From assembly GCA_019119365.1 (NCBI GenBank), contig DWXD01000069.1:1-59024 (forward strand): DNA of 59,024 nucleotides, written 5' to 3'. Each line of letters begins with the position of its first letter. The stretch's first letter is position 1. Position numbers and translations under genes: made by a program. The notes under the pieces are model-generated. The model was not told where the DNA came from and did no database searches. It was given only the letters and a program-made list of their open reading frames with translations. This DNA is from Candidatus Gemmiger stercoripullorum. Lineage in GTDB: Bacteria; Bacillota; Clostridia; Oscillospirales; Ruminococcaceae. Below, piece by piece: positions 31,161 to 42,517 of this stretch.

Positions 31161-32451
31161 TCCGGCCGCCGCGCCTGCGCCGGAAGAAAAATCCAAGCAC
31201 GGCATCTGGGACATTCCGCTGGTGCGCATCATCGTCGCCGTGTTCTGCGCCATCATCACCTGGTTCGTGGTCACCATGTACTTTGACCAGGAAGGCAACG
31301 TCACCGTCATGGTGGACGAGATCTCCTACACCTACCAGGCCAGCACCTATACAAGCCTCGGCCTTGACCTTGTGGAAACGCCGCAGACCGGCAATATCTC
31401 GGTGCGCGTAGAGGGCAGCACCACCGTCATCGGCAACATCACCGGCAGCGATATCATGGTCTACCCGCGCTATTCCGCGGTGCGCGGCGCGGGCGAGGTC
31501 ACGCTGGATCTGGCCGCGCGCTTTGTCTCCTTCGACTATGACAACTTCAACATTGACCTGACGGTGGAAAACCCCACGAACATCACGGTCGTGTTTGACG
31601 AAGTCAGCGAGAAGGTCCTGCCCGTCACGGCCGATACTTCGCAGATCGAGATTGCGGATGGCTTCAGCCTCAACCGCGTCTCCCCGGTCCCGGCCGAAGT
31701 CACGCTCACCGGCCCGACCTCCGAGCTGGAACAGGTCGCCTCGGTCGCCGCCGTCGTCCCGGCGCAGAGCCGCCTCAACGATTCGGTCACGCTGGAAGCG
31801 CCGCTGGAAATGCGCGACGCCAACGGCGACGTCATCACCCCGGAATACACGACGATGGACGCCGAAACCGCCGATGTGGCGCTGACCGTGCTGCAGGTGC
31901 GGGAGCTGCCGCTGGCAGTCGATTTCATCGGCCTGCCCACCGGCTTCGATGTCAGCAGCCTGCATTATACCCTTGACCGCGAGACGCTGCGTGTGGCCGG
32001 TCCGGCCCGCATCATCGGCGACTTGACCGAGCTCAGCGTCGCCAGCCTGGACCTGGGCCAGAGCTTCGCTTTCGGGCGCGACTACCAGCTGCGCGTCGAA
32101 CTGCCGGAAGGCATCGTCTCGCAGGACGGCGTCACCACGGTCACGCTGACCTTTGACACCTCCGACATGGACACCACCACGCTCAACGTCTCCAACATCC
32201 GCGTCATCAACATCCCCAGCGATGTCGACGTCGAAGTGATGACCAACCGCGTGAGCGACGTCGTCCTCTACGGCCCGGCGGATGAGCTGGCCAACCTTTC
32301 GGCCGACAGCGTGCTCGCCCAGGTCGACTGCCAGAGCATTTCGGTCACGGCCGGGCAGCAGACGCTGCCGGTTTCGATCCAAATCCCTTCGTCCGGCCAT
32401 ATCTTTGCCGTCGGCAACTACTCGGTCCAGTGCCAGGTCACGACCCGGTAG
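31138..32451 (+). CDS. cdaR: CdaA regulatory protein CdaR (YbbR-domain)
   Basis: A membrane-anchored extracytoplasmic regulator of CdaA. The 437 residues have a Pro/Ala/Lys-rich cytosolic start, one helix (about 29-48, RIIVAVFCAIITWFVVTMYF) and then tandem YbbR repeats of about 80-90 residues each, recognisable by the recurring V-x-G-P-x-x-x-L pattern (VTLTGPTSEL, LRVAGPARII, VVLYGPADEL). Four repeats fit the length. AAGGAGG precedes its ATG, which lies inside the cdaA end. The partner gene and architecture make the assignment secure. Confidence 0.92.
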   Translation: MPLNKKPDPAAAPAPEEKSKHGIWDIPLVRIIVAVFCAIITWFVVTMYFDQEGNVTVMVDEISYTYQASTYTSLGLDLVETPQTGNISVRVEGSTTVIGNITGSDIMVYPRYSAVRGAGEVTLDLAARFVSFDYDNFNIDLTVENPTNITVVFDEVSEKVLPVTADTSQIEIADGFSLNRVSPVPAEVTLTGPTSELEQVASVAAVVPAQSRLNDSVTLEAPLEMRDANGDVITPEYTTMDAETADVALTVLQVRELPLAVDFIGLPTGFDVSSLHYTLDRETLRVAGPARIIGDLTELSVASLDLGQSFAFGRDYQLRVELPEGIVSQDGVTTVTLTFDTSDMDTTTLNVSNIRVINIPSDVDVEVMTNRVSDVVLYGPADELANLSADSVLAQVDCQSISVTAGQQTLPVSIQIPSSGHIFAVGNYSVQCQVTTR

Positions 32452-32480
32452 ATCCCATGATTTAAGGAAACAACCAGCCT

Positions 32481-34082
32481 ATGCTTTTGGTCCGCAACAT
32501 CCGCCTGCCGCTGTCCTGCCCCGACCCGGAGGCCGAGGCGCAGCGCCGGGCCCGCAAACTGCTGGGCCTGCCGCCCTCCCGCACGGTGGAGGGCGGCATC
32601 GCCCGCCTTTCGGTGGACGCCCGCCGCGGCACGCCCGTGCTCGTGTACACCGTCGCCATCACGCTCAACGACGAGGGTGAGGAATCGGCTTTGGCCGGGG
32701 CCTCGCCCTGCGTCTGTTTCACCCGCCGCCCGGAATTTTCCTTCCCGCAGGGGCAAACGCCGCTGGCGCACCGCCCGGTCGTCGTCGGCCTGGGCCCGGC
32801 CGGGCTGTTTGCGGCGCTGCTGCTCGCCCGCCAGGGCTACCGCCCGCTCGTGCTGGAGCGCGGCCCCGCGCTCGAAGCGCGCGTCGCCGCCGTCGAGCGT
32901 TTTGAGGCGACCGGCGCGCTGGACGAACACGCGAACATCCAGTTCGGCGAAGGCGGCGCGGGCACCTTCTCGGACGGCAAGCTCACCACCCGCACCGGCG
33001 ACGCGCTCTGCGCCTATGTCACCGCTGCGCTGCTGCGCCACGGCGCGCCCGCCGACATTGCCTGGCGGCAGAAACCGCACATCGGCACCGACCTTTTGCG
33101 CGGCGTCATCCGCAGCATCCGCCGGGAGATCGAGTCACTGGGCGGCACGGTGCGGTTTGATACGGCGCTCACCAGCCTTACCATCCGCGGCGGCCGCCTT
33201 GCGGGCGTCGAGACGACGGCCGGGGCGATCCCCTGCGAACGGCTGATCCTGGCCGTCGGCCACAGCGCGCGGGACACTTTCGCGTTGCTCTCCGGCCTGG
33301 GCCTGCCGCTGGCCTGCAAGCCGTTTTCGGTCGGTTTCCGCGCCGAACACCTGCAGGCGGACATTGAAAAAAGCCTCTACCATGCGGCGGCCGGGCACCC
33401 GGCGCTGCCGCGCGGCGAATATCAGCTCAGCCAGCATGTGGACGGCGGCCGCTGCGTCTATACCTTCTGCATGTGCCCGGGCGGCTCTGTCTGCGCCGCG
33501 GCCAGCGAGGCGGGCGGCGTCGTCACCAACGGCATGAGCCTGCATGCGCGCGGCGGCCCCAACGCGAACGCCGCCGTCGTCGTCAGCGTGGACGGCCGCG
33601 ATTTTAGCGAGGACCCGGCCGCGGCCATCGCGTTCCAGCGAAAGCTCGAACAGGCCGCCTTTGCCGCCGGGGGCGGGGCCTACCGCGCCCCGGCCGAAAC
33701 GGCCGCCAGCTTTCTTGCCGGGCAGGGCCGCCTGGAACTGAAAAACGTCCGGCCCACCTACCCGCGCGGCGTGACCCCCTGCGACCTCGGCAGCCTTTTG
33801 CCGGGCGAGCTGGCCGGGGCGCTGCGCCAGGGCTATGCGGCGTTCGGCCGCAAGCTGGCCGCCTACCGCGCGCCGGACGCCGTGCTCACCGGGCTGGAGA
33901 CCCGCACCTCCAGCCCGGTGCGGCTGCTGCGCGGGGAAAACCTGCAGTGCGCCGCCCTGCCCGGGCTCTACCCCTGCGGCGAAGGCGCGGGCTATGCCGG
34001 CGGCATCATGACCGCCGCGGTGGACGGTTTGCGCTGCGCCGCCGCGCTGATGGAACAAAACGCCCCTTCCGCCGCCCTGTGA
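32481..34082 (+). CDS. FAD-dependent oxidoreductase (COG2509 type)
   Basis: A 533-residue predicted flavoprotein dehydrogenase. An N-terminal domain of about 90 residues precedes the dinucleotide fold VVVGLGPAGLFAALLL (about 99-114), with the acidic end of strand 2 at LVLERG. Further motifs: NIQFGEGGAGTFSDGKL (about 155-170), the AVGHSARDTF loop and the C-terminal YPCGEGAGYAGGIMTAAVDG, which closes the FAD site. This family is widespread in Firmicutes but its substrate is not established. The start has TAAGGAAA upstream. It lies 29 bases after cdaR and is probably read through from that operon. Confidence 0.85.
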   Translation: MLLVRNIRLPLSCPDPEAEAQRRARKLLGLPPSRTVEGGIARLSVDARRGTPVLVYTVAITLNDEGEESALAGASPCVCFTRRPEFSFPQGQTPLAHRPVVVGLGPAGLFAALLLARQGYRPLVLERGPALEARVAAVERFEATGALDEHANIQFGEGGAGTFSDGKLTTRTGDALCAYVTAALLRHGAPADIAWRQKPHIGTDLLRGVIRSIRREIESLGGTVRFDTALTSLTIRGGRLAGVETTAGAIPCERLILAVGHSARDTFALLSGLGLPLACKPFSVGFRAEHLQADIEKSLYHAAAGHPALPRGEYQLSQHVDGGRCVYTFCMCPGGSVCAAASEAGGVVTNGMSLHARGGPNANAAVVVSVDGRDFSEDPAAAIAFQRKLEQAAFAAGGGAYRAPAETAASFLAGQGRLELKNVRPTYPRGVTPCDLGSLLPGELAGALRQGYAAFGRKLAAYRAPDAVLTGLETRTSSPVRLLRGENLQCAALPGLYPCGEGAGYAGGIMTAAVDGLRCAAALMEQNAPSAAL

Positions 34083-34103
34083 ACCGTTTCAGGAGAAAAT
34101 ACC

Positions 34104-35270
34104 ATGCCGTTTGAACACCCTTACAAACCCAACCGGCCGGAACACCCTTACCAGGAAAACCCCGGCGGCACGCCCCCGCACAGCGCGCCGGATGCCGATC
34201 TTGACGCAGCCGTCCGCGACGTCGTGCAGGCGGGCAGCCGGTTCGGCTCCGCCGTGCTCGGCGGCCTTTCGGGCGTGATCCATAAAGTGGGCGAGGCGCT
34301 TGCCTCCCGCAACCTTGCCGACAAAAGCGTCCCGTTTTCCACCTGGAAGCAGCGGCTTGACCACAAGCTGAAAAACGACCCGGAGGAGGACAGCCTGGCG
34401 CTGTCGGTTATCGGCTGGGTGCTGGCTGCCGGGCTCGGCATCGGCACGCTGGCGTCGGCCATTGCGGCCGGGGTCAACGGGGGCGAGCCCGGGTTCATCA
34501 TCCTGATGGTCTGCCTCGCGCCTGCGGCGGCGGGCTGCGCCATCCTGGGCTGGCGCTGCGGCTGCCAGTACAGCCTGTACCGGCATCTGCGCAGTTACCT
34601 GCAGTTTTCGCACGACTGGACCGCCCCGGTGGCGGAGCTGGCGGCCCAGACCGGCCAGCCGCAGAGCCGGGTGCAGAGCGAGCTGCGCAAGGGCATCGCG
34701 AACGGCGCGCTGCCCGGCGTGGCCCTGAGCCGGGATGGCGAGACGCTCTACTGGGACGACGCCCGCTATACCCCGCCCGCCGCGCAGGACACACCGGCGG
34801 GGGAGACCGCCGCCCCGCAAAGTGAAGGCGAAGCGCTGCGCCGCGAAGGCGTGGACTTTTTAAACTACCTGCGCAGCTGCCGCGGCCGCCTGGACGAAAG
34901 CGCCGACGAACAGCTTGCCGCCATGCAGAAAGTCTGCGGTTCCATCCTCGGCTTTGCCCACAACCACCCCGAGGCCCTGCCGCGCCTGCGCCGCTTCCGC
35001 GACTATTACCTGCCCACCACCCGCAAGCTGCTGGACACAGCGCTCGGCCTGGGCGATACCGGCGCCGCCGCGGCCGAACAGATGCGCGGCGAGATCACCG
35101 GTATTTTGCATACGCTCAACACCGCCTACACAAAACTGTATGATACGCTGCTGCAGGACGTCCGGCTCGACGTATCCACCGAGATCGACACGCTCGAGAC
35201 AATGCTGCGCCAGGACGGCCTGACCCATGATTTCAGCCAGGATTTCGGCCCCGCGCCGAAACAGCTGTGA
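34104..35270 (+). CDS. XpaC-like (5-bromo-4-chloroindolyl phosphate hydrolysis family) membrane protein
   Basis: A 388-residue protein. A Pro/His-rich N-terminus leads to an amphipathic region, two hydrophobic helices (VIGWVLAAGLGIGTLASAIAA, IILMVCLAPAAAGCAILG, about 110-155), a winged-helix-like segment with a predicted YWDD end, and the XpaC domain (about 240-380), marked by FRDYYLPTTRKLLDTAL and STEIDTLETMLRQDGL. XpaC-family proteins are often paired with a TelA-type tellurite-resistance protein, not seen here. The biochemical role of the family is unknown. The start has CAGGAGAAA upstream. Confidence 0.72.
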   Translation: MPFEHPYKPNRPEHPYQENPGGTPPHSAPDADLDAAVRDVVQAGSRFGSAVLGGLSGVIHKVGEALASRNLADKSVPFSTWKQRLDHKLKNDPEEDSLALSVIGWVLAAGLGIGTLASAIAAGVNGGEPGFIILMVCLAPAAAGCAILGWRCGCQYSLYRHLRSYLQFSHDWTAPVAELAAQTGQPQSRVQSELRKGIANGALPGVALSRDGETLYWDDARYTPPAAQDTPAGETAAPQSEGEALRREGVDFLNYLRSCRGRLDESADEQLAAMQKVCGSILGFAHNHPEALPRLRRFRDYYLPTTRKLLDTALGLGDTGAAAAEQMRGEITGILHTLNTAYTKLYDTLLQDVRLDVSTEIDTLETMLRQDGLTHDFSQDFGPAPKQL

Positions 35271-35351
35271 CGGCTTTGGCCGCGTCACGGCGCCGGTCAA
35301 CCGGCAGAACACAGAAAAGATGAGAAAACGCGCAAAAGAGGGGGAACACCT

Positions 35352-37397
35352 ATGAACTACCGGATCTGGCAGGCTCCGCCGTCCGACGCCGCCGCGCAAA
35401 CCGCGCTGCAGGCGGCCGGGTACGGGGCGCTGTTCAGCCGGGTGCTGGCGGCGCGCGGCGTCAAGACGCCGCAGCAGGCCCACAGCCTGCTGGCCGAACA
35501 GGCGGAACTGTCCGACCCGTACCGGCTCAAGGATATGGACAAAGCGGTCGAACGCATCCGCCAGGCCATTGAAAACGAGGAATCCATCGTCATTTTTGGC
35601 GATTATGATGTCGACGGCGTTTCCGCCACCGCCATCCTGTACGAATGCCTTTCCAACCAGGGCGCGCATGTGCGCTGCAAGCTGCCCAGCCGGGACGGCG
35701 GCGGTTACGGCCTCAACGAGGAGACCGTGCGCAGCCTGGCCGCCAAGGGCTATAAGCTCGTCATCACGGTGGACAACGGCATCACCGCCGTGGCCGAAGC
35801 CGATTGCGCCGCCGGACTCGGTCTCGACCTGGTCATCACCGACCACCACCTGCCCGGCGAAACGCTGCCCCGGGCCGCCGCCGTCGTCGACCCCAACCGC
35901 GCCGACGACGAAAGCCCCTGCAAGAGCCTGTGCGGCGCGGGCGTGGCGTTCAAGCTCTGCGCCGCGCTCGAGGACTGCGCCCCCGGCGACCTGCTCGAGA
36001 TGTTCGGCGAGCTGGCCGCGCTCGGCACCATTGCCGACATGATGCCGCTGCAGGGCGAAAACCGCACCATCGTGCAGGAGGGCCTTGCCATTTTGCAGGA
36101 TACGATGCGCCCCGGCCTGCAGGCGCTGCTGGAAACCGCCGGGTACGCGCACCGCCCCGTCACGGCCGAAACGGTCAGCTTCGGCCTCGCCCCGCGCCTC
36201 AACGCGGCGGGCCGCATGGACAGCGCCGCCGTGGCCCTCAAGCTGCTTTTGTGTGAAAACGAGGACCAGGCCGCCGGTATCGCCGCACGCCTTGACGAGA
36301 TCAACACCCTGCGCCAGCAGACCGAGCAGCAGATCGCTTCGGCCGCGCTGGCCGCCCTGCAGGCCGACCCGGCCCGCCTGCACGACCGCGTGCTGGTCGT
36401 GGCGGGCGAAGGCTGGCACCCCGGCGTCATCGGCATTGTGGCCAGCCGCCTGATGGACCGTTTCAGCCACCCGGTCATCGTCATTTCCACCGAAAACGGC
36501 GAAGGCCGCGGCAGCGGCCGCGCGCCGGAAGGCTTTAACCTGCACGCGGCGCTTTCGGCCTGCGGCGATCTTCTGCTGCGCTGCGGCGGCCACGCCGCGG
36601 CCGCGGGCCTGACCATCGAAGAAGAAAAGATCCCGGCTTTCCGCGCCGCCGTCAACGCCTGGGCCGCCCGGGAATACCCGACGCCGCGCCCCGGCAGCTA
36701 CGCGCCGGACGCCGCCGCCGCGCTCGGCGAACTCACGCTGCCCGCCGTGCAGCAGCTCGGCCGGCTCGCACCGTTCGGCGCGGGCAACCCGGTGCCGCTG
36801 CTGCTCATCGAAAACGCCGCCGTCGACGGCCTGTGGCCGCTGGGAGCCGAAGGCCGCCACACCCGCGTGCGCCTGCGCCAGGGGGAGACCACGCTGTTCG
36901 TCTCGCTGTTCGGCATCCCGCCGCAGCAGCTGCCCTACGCCCCCGGCGACACCGTCGACGCGCTCGTTGAAGTCAGCGTCTTCAACGGCCGCAGCGGGCC
37001 GATGGTCTCGGCCCACGCCAAAGCGATGCGCCCGGCCGGTCTGGGCAACGTCCCGGCCACGCAGGCCGCCGCCTTTGCGGCGCTGCGCGCGGGCGGCACG
37101 CTCAAGCGGGAAGAGGCCGCGGCCTTTTTGCCCGACCGCAGCGACACAGCCAAAATTTACCGCATGATCCGCGCGGGCGGCCTGCCCGCAAACGATCTGC
37201 AGCCGGTGTTCGCCGCCCTCGGGCCGGAAAACACCGGCCGGACGCTCGCCAGCTTGGCGGCGCTGCAGGAACTGGGGCTGATCGAAAACCAGAACGGCCG
37301 CTGGATGCCTGCGGCCGTCACGGCCAAGCGCAGCCTGGACGACGCGCCGGTATTGCAGAAGCTGCGCGCGTTGGCGGCGCAGCCGCAGGATGTGTAA
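35352..37397 (+). CDS. recJ: Single-stranded-DNA exonuclease RecJ
   Basis: A 5'-to-3' ssDNA exonuclease for recombination and repair. The 681-residue protein has a DHH domain with metal ligands GDYDVDG (D84, D86, D88), TVDNG (D141) and TDHH (D164-H166), then the DHHA1 domain (about 350-450, with GEGRGSGRAPEGFNL and the CGGHAAAAG motif). An OB-fold (about 460-570) and an extra C-terminal winged-helix-like segment (about 575-681) follow, as in longer Firmicute RecJ proteins. GGGGGAAC lies before the ATG. It is 22 bases upstream of rel; the recJ-rel order is common in Clostridia. Confidence 0.93.
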   Translation: MNYRIWQAPPSDAAAQTALQAAGYGALFSRVLAARGVKTPQQAHSLLAEQAELSDPYRLKDMDKAVERIRQAIENEESIVIFGDYDVDGVSATAILYECLSNQGAHVRCKLPSRDGGGYGLNEETVRSLAAKGYKLVITVDNGITAVAEADCAAGLGLDLVITDHHLPGETLPRAAAVVDPNRADDESPCKSLCGAGVAFKLCAALEDCAPGDLLEMFGELAALGTIADMMPLQGENRTIVQEGLAILQDTMRPGLQALLETAGYAHRPVTAETVSFGLAPRLNAAGRMDSAAVALKLLLCENEDQAAGIAARLDEINTLRQQTEQQIASAALAALQADPARLHDRVLVVAGEGWHPGVIGIVASRLMDRFSHPVIVISTENGEGRGSGRAPEGFNLHAALSACGDLLLRCGGHAAAAGLTIEEEKIPAFRAAVNAWAAREYPTPRPGSYAPDAAAALGELTLPAVQQLGRLAPFGAGNPVPLLLIENAAVDGLWPLGAEGRHTRVRLRQGETTLFVSLFGIPPQQLPYAPGDTVDALVEVSVFNGRSGPMVSAHAKAMRPAGLGNVPATQAAAFAALRAGGTLKREEAAAFLPDRSDTAKIYRMIRAGGLPANDLQPVFAALGPENTGRTLASLAALQELGLIENQNGRWMPAAVTAKRSLDDAPVLQKLRALAAQPQDV

Positions 37398-37419
37398 AAC
37401 CGAAGGGGGAGAAACCGCC

Positions 37420-39594
<2,175 letters not shown>

Positions 39595-39612
39595 GCCGGA
39601 AAGGTCCCCTCT

Positions 39613-41328
39613 ATGTTTTCCTGCACCAAAACCCGCGCGCGCTGCCTGGCCGCCGCCTGCGGCGCGGCGGCCGGGGCCGCCGTGTTCCTGTGGCTGTACG
39701 GCGCCGCCGTGCTTGACCCCGGCTGGGACGCGTGGATCTTAAACGGCTATGACGAATGGGATATCCAGCAGCACTATGCGGGCTGGCTTTTGTTCCGCAA
39801 CAGCCACTGGACCTTCCCGCTCGGCTTTGCCGATACAATCGCCGCGCCCGACGGCACCGCGATCTCCTACACCGACAGCCTGCCCTGGGTCAGCATCTTC
39901 TTCAAGCTGCTGCGCGGCATGCTGCCCGCCACCTTCCAGTGGTTTGGCCTGTACACGCTGCTCTGCTTTGCGCTGCAGGGGGCGGCCGGGGCGCTGCTGT
40001 GCACGCGCGGCGCGCGCTGCGGCGCGCCGCTGGCTGTGGGGGCGCTTTTGTCCGGCGCGCTGTTCGCCTGCCTGCCCACTTTGTGGGAGCGCGCGTTCCG
40101 CCATGTGGCGCTGGCCTCGCAATGGCTGTTTCTGTTTGCACTGTATGCGTTTTTGGAACAGCGCGCCGCGCTGCGCAGCGGCAGCCGGGACGGGGCCTGG
40201 CCCTGGTGGTTCGCGGTCCTCGGCTTTGCGTCGGTGGGCATCCACCCGTATTTTCTGCCGCCGGTCATGGTCTGCGCGCTGCTGGCCGCTGTCGAGCGCG
40301 GCCGCGTCGCCCATGCCTGGGGCCGCGCGGCGCTTGATTTCCTGGCCGCTATAGCTGCCGCCGTGCTGGGCGGCGTGCTGTGCGGGGCCATCGGCGCGGG
40401 CGGCGGGCTTTCGCGCGGTGGCTACGGCGAATTTTCCATGAACGCCAACGCGCTGTGGAACCCCTCCTCCCGCGGCGGTTATACCTGGAGCCGCCTGCTG
40501 CCCGTGCTGCCGCAGCAGACCAGCCAGTATGACGGCTTCAACTATCTGGGTCTCGGTGTGCTGGCGCTTCTGGCTGCCGCGCTGGTCCTGGCCGCCGCCG
40601 CGTGCCTGCGCCGCCCGGCCGCCGTGCGCGGCTGGTGGGGGCGCAACTGGCCGGTGGCTGCAGCCTGTGCGTTCTTGACGGCGTTCGCGCTCAGCAACCG
40701 CGTCACCTGGGGCATGGCGGGCTTTACGCTGCCGCTGCCCAAAGCGCTGCTCGCGCTCTGCGGTATCTTCCGCTCCAGCGGGCGGATGTTCTACCTGGTC
40801 GCGGCCTGTATGCTTACCTGGGCGGTATACGCCGTGCGGGCCGCGCTGCAGCGCCGCCCGCGCGGGCGCTGGCTCGCGTGCGCGGCGCTGGCAGCCGTGC
40901 TGGCCGTGCAGCTCTGGGACCTTTCGGCCGTCGCCGCGCAGAAGCGCGCGATGCTGCAGCCGGACGTGCAGATCAACGCCACGGCTGTCAACAACCCCGA
41001 ATCCGCCGCCATCGGCGTCGGCCACACCCATCTGCTGGCCGCCGGGGAGGTACGGGAAGACCGCCTGCGCCTGCTTGCGGTCCTTGCGGGCAAGCAGGGG
41101 CTGGCGACCAACCTGGATATCGCGGTCTCCGGCCGGCACCCCGGGGCGGAGGCCAGCCGCGCCGAGACGGCCGCCCTGCTGCAAAGCGGCCAATATGACC
41201 GCACGGCCGTCTATGTCACGACCGACGCCGGCGTGTGGGAAAGCTGGCGGCAGATCTTTGCCGGGGACGACAGCCTCGGCTACTATGTCGCGGACTCGTG
41301 CTACTTTATGGTGCCGCTCGTACAATGA
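39613..41328 (+). CDS. Large membrane protein, DUF6311-like (predicted surface-glycan role)
   Basis: A 571-residue polytopic membrane protein with about ten hydrophobic helices and a C-terminal soluble part of about 130 residues. The first periplasmic loop carries YDEWDIQQHYAGW, FRNSHWTFPLG and TAISYTDSLPW, a set of motifs seen in DUF6311 proteins, which resemble GT-C glycosyltransferases in layout. Likely role is in surface polysaccharide or lipid-linked sugar handling, but no catalytic proof is visible. A second large protein of similar style is encoded at 51030. It starts 18 bases after rel. Confidence 0.7.
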   Translation: MFSCTKTRARCLAAACGAAAGAAVFLWLYGAAVLDPGWDAWILNGYDEWDIQQHYAGWLLFRNSHWTFPLGFADTIAAPDGTAISYTDSLPWVSIFFKLLRGMLPATFQWFGLYTLLCFALQGAAGALLCTRGARCGAPLAVGALLSGALFACLPTLWERAFRHVALASQWLFLFALYAFLEQRAALRSGSRDGAWPWWFAVLGFASVGIHPYFLPPVMVCALLAAVERGRVAHAWGRAALDFLAAIAAAVLGGVLCGAIGAGGGLSRGGYGEFSMNANALWNPSSRGGYTWSRLLPVLPQQTSQYDGFNYLGLGVLALLAAALVLAAAACLRRPAAVRGWWGRNWPVAAACAFLTAFALSNRVTWGMAGFTLPLPKALLALCGIFRSSGRMFYLVAACMLTWAVYAVRAALQRRPRGRWLACAALAAVLAVQLWDLSAVAAQKRAMLQPDVQINATAVNNPESAAIGVGHTHLLAAGEVREDRLRLLAVLAGKQGLATNLDIAVSGRHPGAEASRAETAALLQSGQYDRTAVYVTTDAGVWESWRQIFAGDDSLGYYVADSCYFMVPLVQ

Positions 41329-41405
41329 ACCGGGCACCGGCGCATGCGAGAATAATATATATAAAAGAAAGATAAAAGAATAAAAAAGAAAAGGAAGTCA
41401 ACTCT

Positions 41406-41864
41406 ATGCGCGCAGTGATCCAACGTGTCTCTTCGGCATCTGTCACCGTCAACGGCGGCGCGCCGCGGCCCATCGGCCCGGGCCTTGCCATTCTGCTCGG
41501 CGTCAAGGATGGCGAGGACACCACCATCATCCCCAAGCTCGCCGCCAAATGCGCGAACCTGCGCATTTTTGAGGACGACGCAGGCAAGCTCAACCGCAGC
41601 GCCGCAGAGCTGGGGCTCTCGGCGCTCGTCGTGTCCAACTTCACGCTCTACGGCGACACTTCGCGCGGCAACCGCCCCAGCTTCATCCGCGCCGCCAAAG
41701 GCGAAGCGGCCAACGCCGCCTATGAAACTTTTTTGAAAGAACTGTCCGCCCAGGGGCTCAGGCAGGTCGCGCACGGCGAATTCGGCGCCGATATGCAGCT
41801 GACCTTAACCAACGACGGCCCTGTCACCATCGTCATCGACACCGACGACTGGGCGAAAAAATAA
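41406..41864 (+). CDS. dtd: D-aminoacyl-tRNA deacylase
   Basis: Removes D-amino acids (and misacylated glycine) from tRNA. The 152-residue protein shows the start MRAVIQRVSSASVTV, the active-site motif SNFTLYGD (family: SQFTLYGD, here N for Q) and the Gly-cisPro-type NDGPVT motif at the C-terminal third. The 77-base gap upstream is very AT-rich (41349-41396) and ends in AAGGAAG. It is placed in the usual clostridial order rel, dtd, MBL hydrolase, hemZ. Confidence 0.93.
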   Translation: MRAVIQRVSSASVTVNGGAPRPIGPGLAILLGVKDGEDTTIIPKLAAKCANLRIFEDDAGKLNRSAAELGLSALVVSNFTLYGDTSRGNRPSFIRAAKGEAANAAYETFLKELSAQGLRQVAHGEFGADMQLTLTNDGPVTIVIDTDDWAKK

Positions 41865-41874
41865 GGAGGCAACC

Positions 41875-42483
41875 ATGGAACTGCTGCACATCCCCGGCGC
41901 CTGGCCGCTGTACACCAACACCTTTCTGCTGTTTTCGGGCGACGGCCGCGCCGCCGTCGTAGACCCGGCCGCCGACGCCGCCGTCTACGAAAAAGCGCTG
42001 GCCGAACACGGCGCGCGCCTGACCGATATCCTGCTCACCCACGGCCATTACGACCATGTCGCTTCGGTCGCGGCGCTGCGCCGCAGCACCGGGGCCAAGG
42101 TCCGCCTGGACCCCGCCGACGCCCTCGGGACCGAGCTCTACCCGCTCACGCCCGACCTCATCGACGAACCCTGGCCGGCGGCGGACGGTACGGTCGAGGC
42201 CGCCGGGCTGTCCTTCCGTCTCTGGCACACGCCCGGCCACACGAAGGGCGGCGTCTGCCTGTATACGGACGGCTGCCTGTTCTGCGGCGATACGCTGTTC
42301 GCGGGCTCCTGCGGGCGCATGGACCTGCCCGGCGGCAGCGTGGCCGAAATGCAGAAAAGCCTCGCGTTCATCGCCGCCCTGCCGCTGCCGGACGAGACAA
42401 AAGTCCTGCCCGGGCACGAGCGCTTTTCCACCCTTGGCGCGGAGCGCCGCCAAAACCCCTGCCTGACGGGGGAGCTGTGGTAA
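41875..42483 (+). CDS. MBL-fold metallo-hydrolase (glyoxalase II-like)
   Basis: A 202-residue metallo-beta-lactamase-fold hydrolase with the metal motif THGHYDH (H56, H58, D60, H61), GHTKGGVC (about 123) and FCGDTLF (about 138). The substrate may be a thioester (YcbL/GloB-like), but the family is broad. AAGGAGG lies before the ATG, 10 bases after dtd. Members of this family sit between rel/dtd and hemZ in many Clostridia. Confidence 0.85.
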   Translation: MELLHIPGAWPLYTNTFLLFSGDGRAAVVDPAADAAVYEKALAEHGARLTDILLTHGHYDHVASVAALRRSTGAKVRLDPADALGTELYPLTPDLIDEPWPAADGTVEAAGLSFRLWHTPGHTKGGVCLYTDGCLFCGDTLFAGSCGRMDLPGGSVAEMQKSLAFIAALPLPDETKVLPGHERFSTLGAERRQNPCLTGELW

Positions 42484-42517
42484 AAATGTTTTGTGTAAAA
42501 CTGCAAGGAGGCGCCCA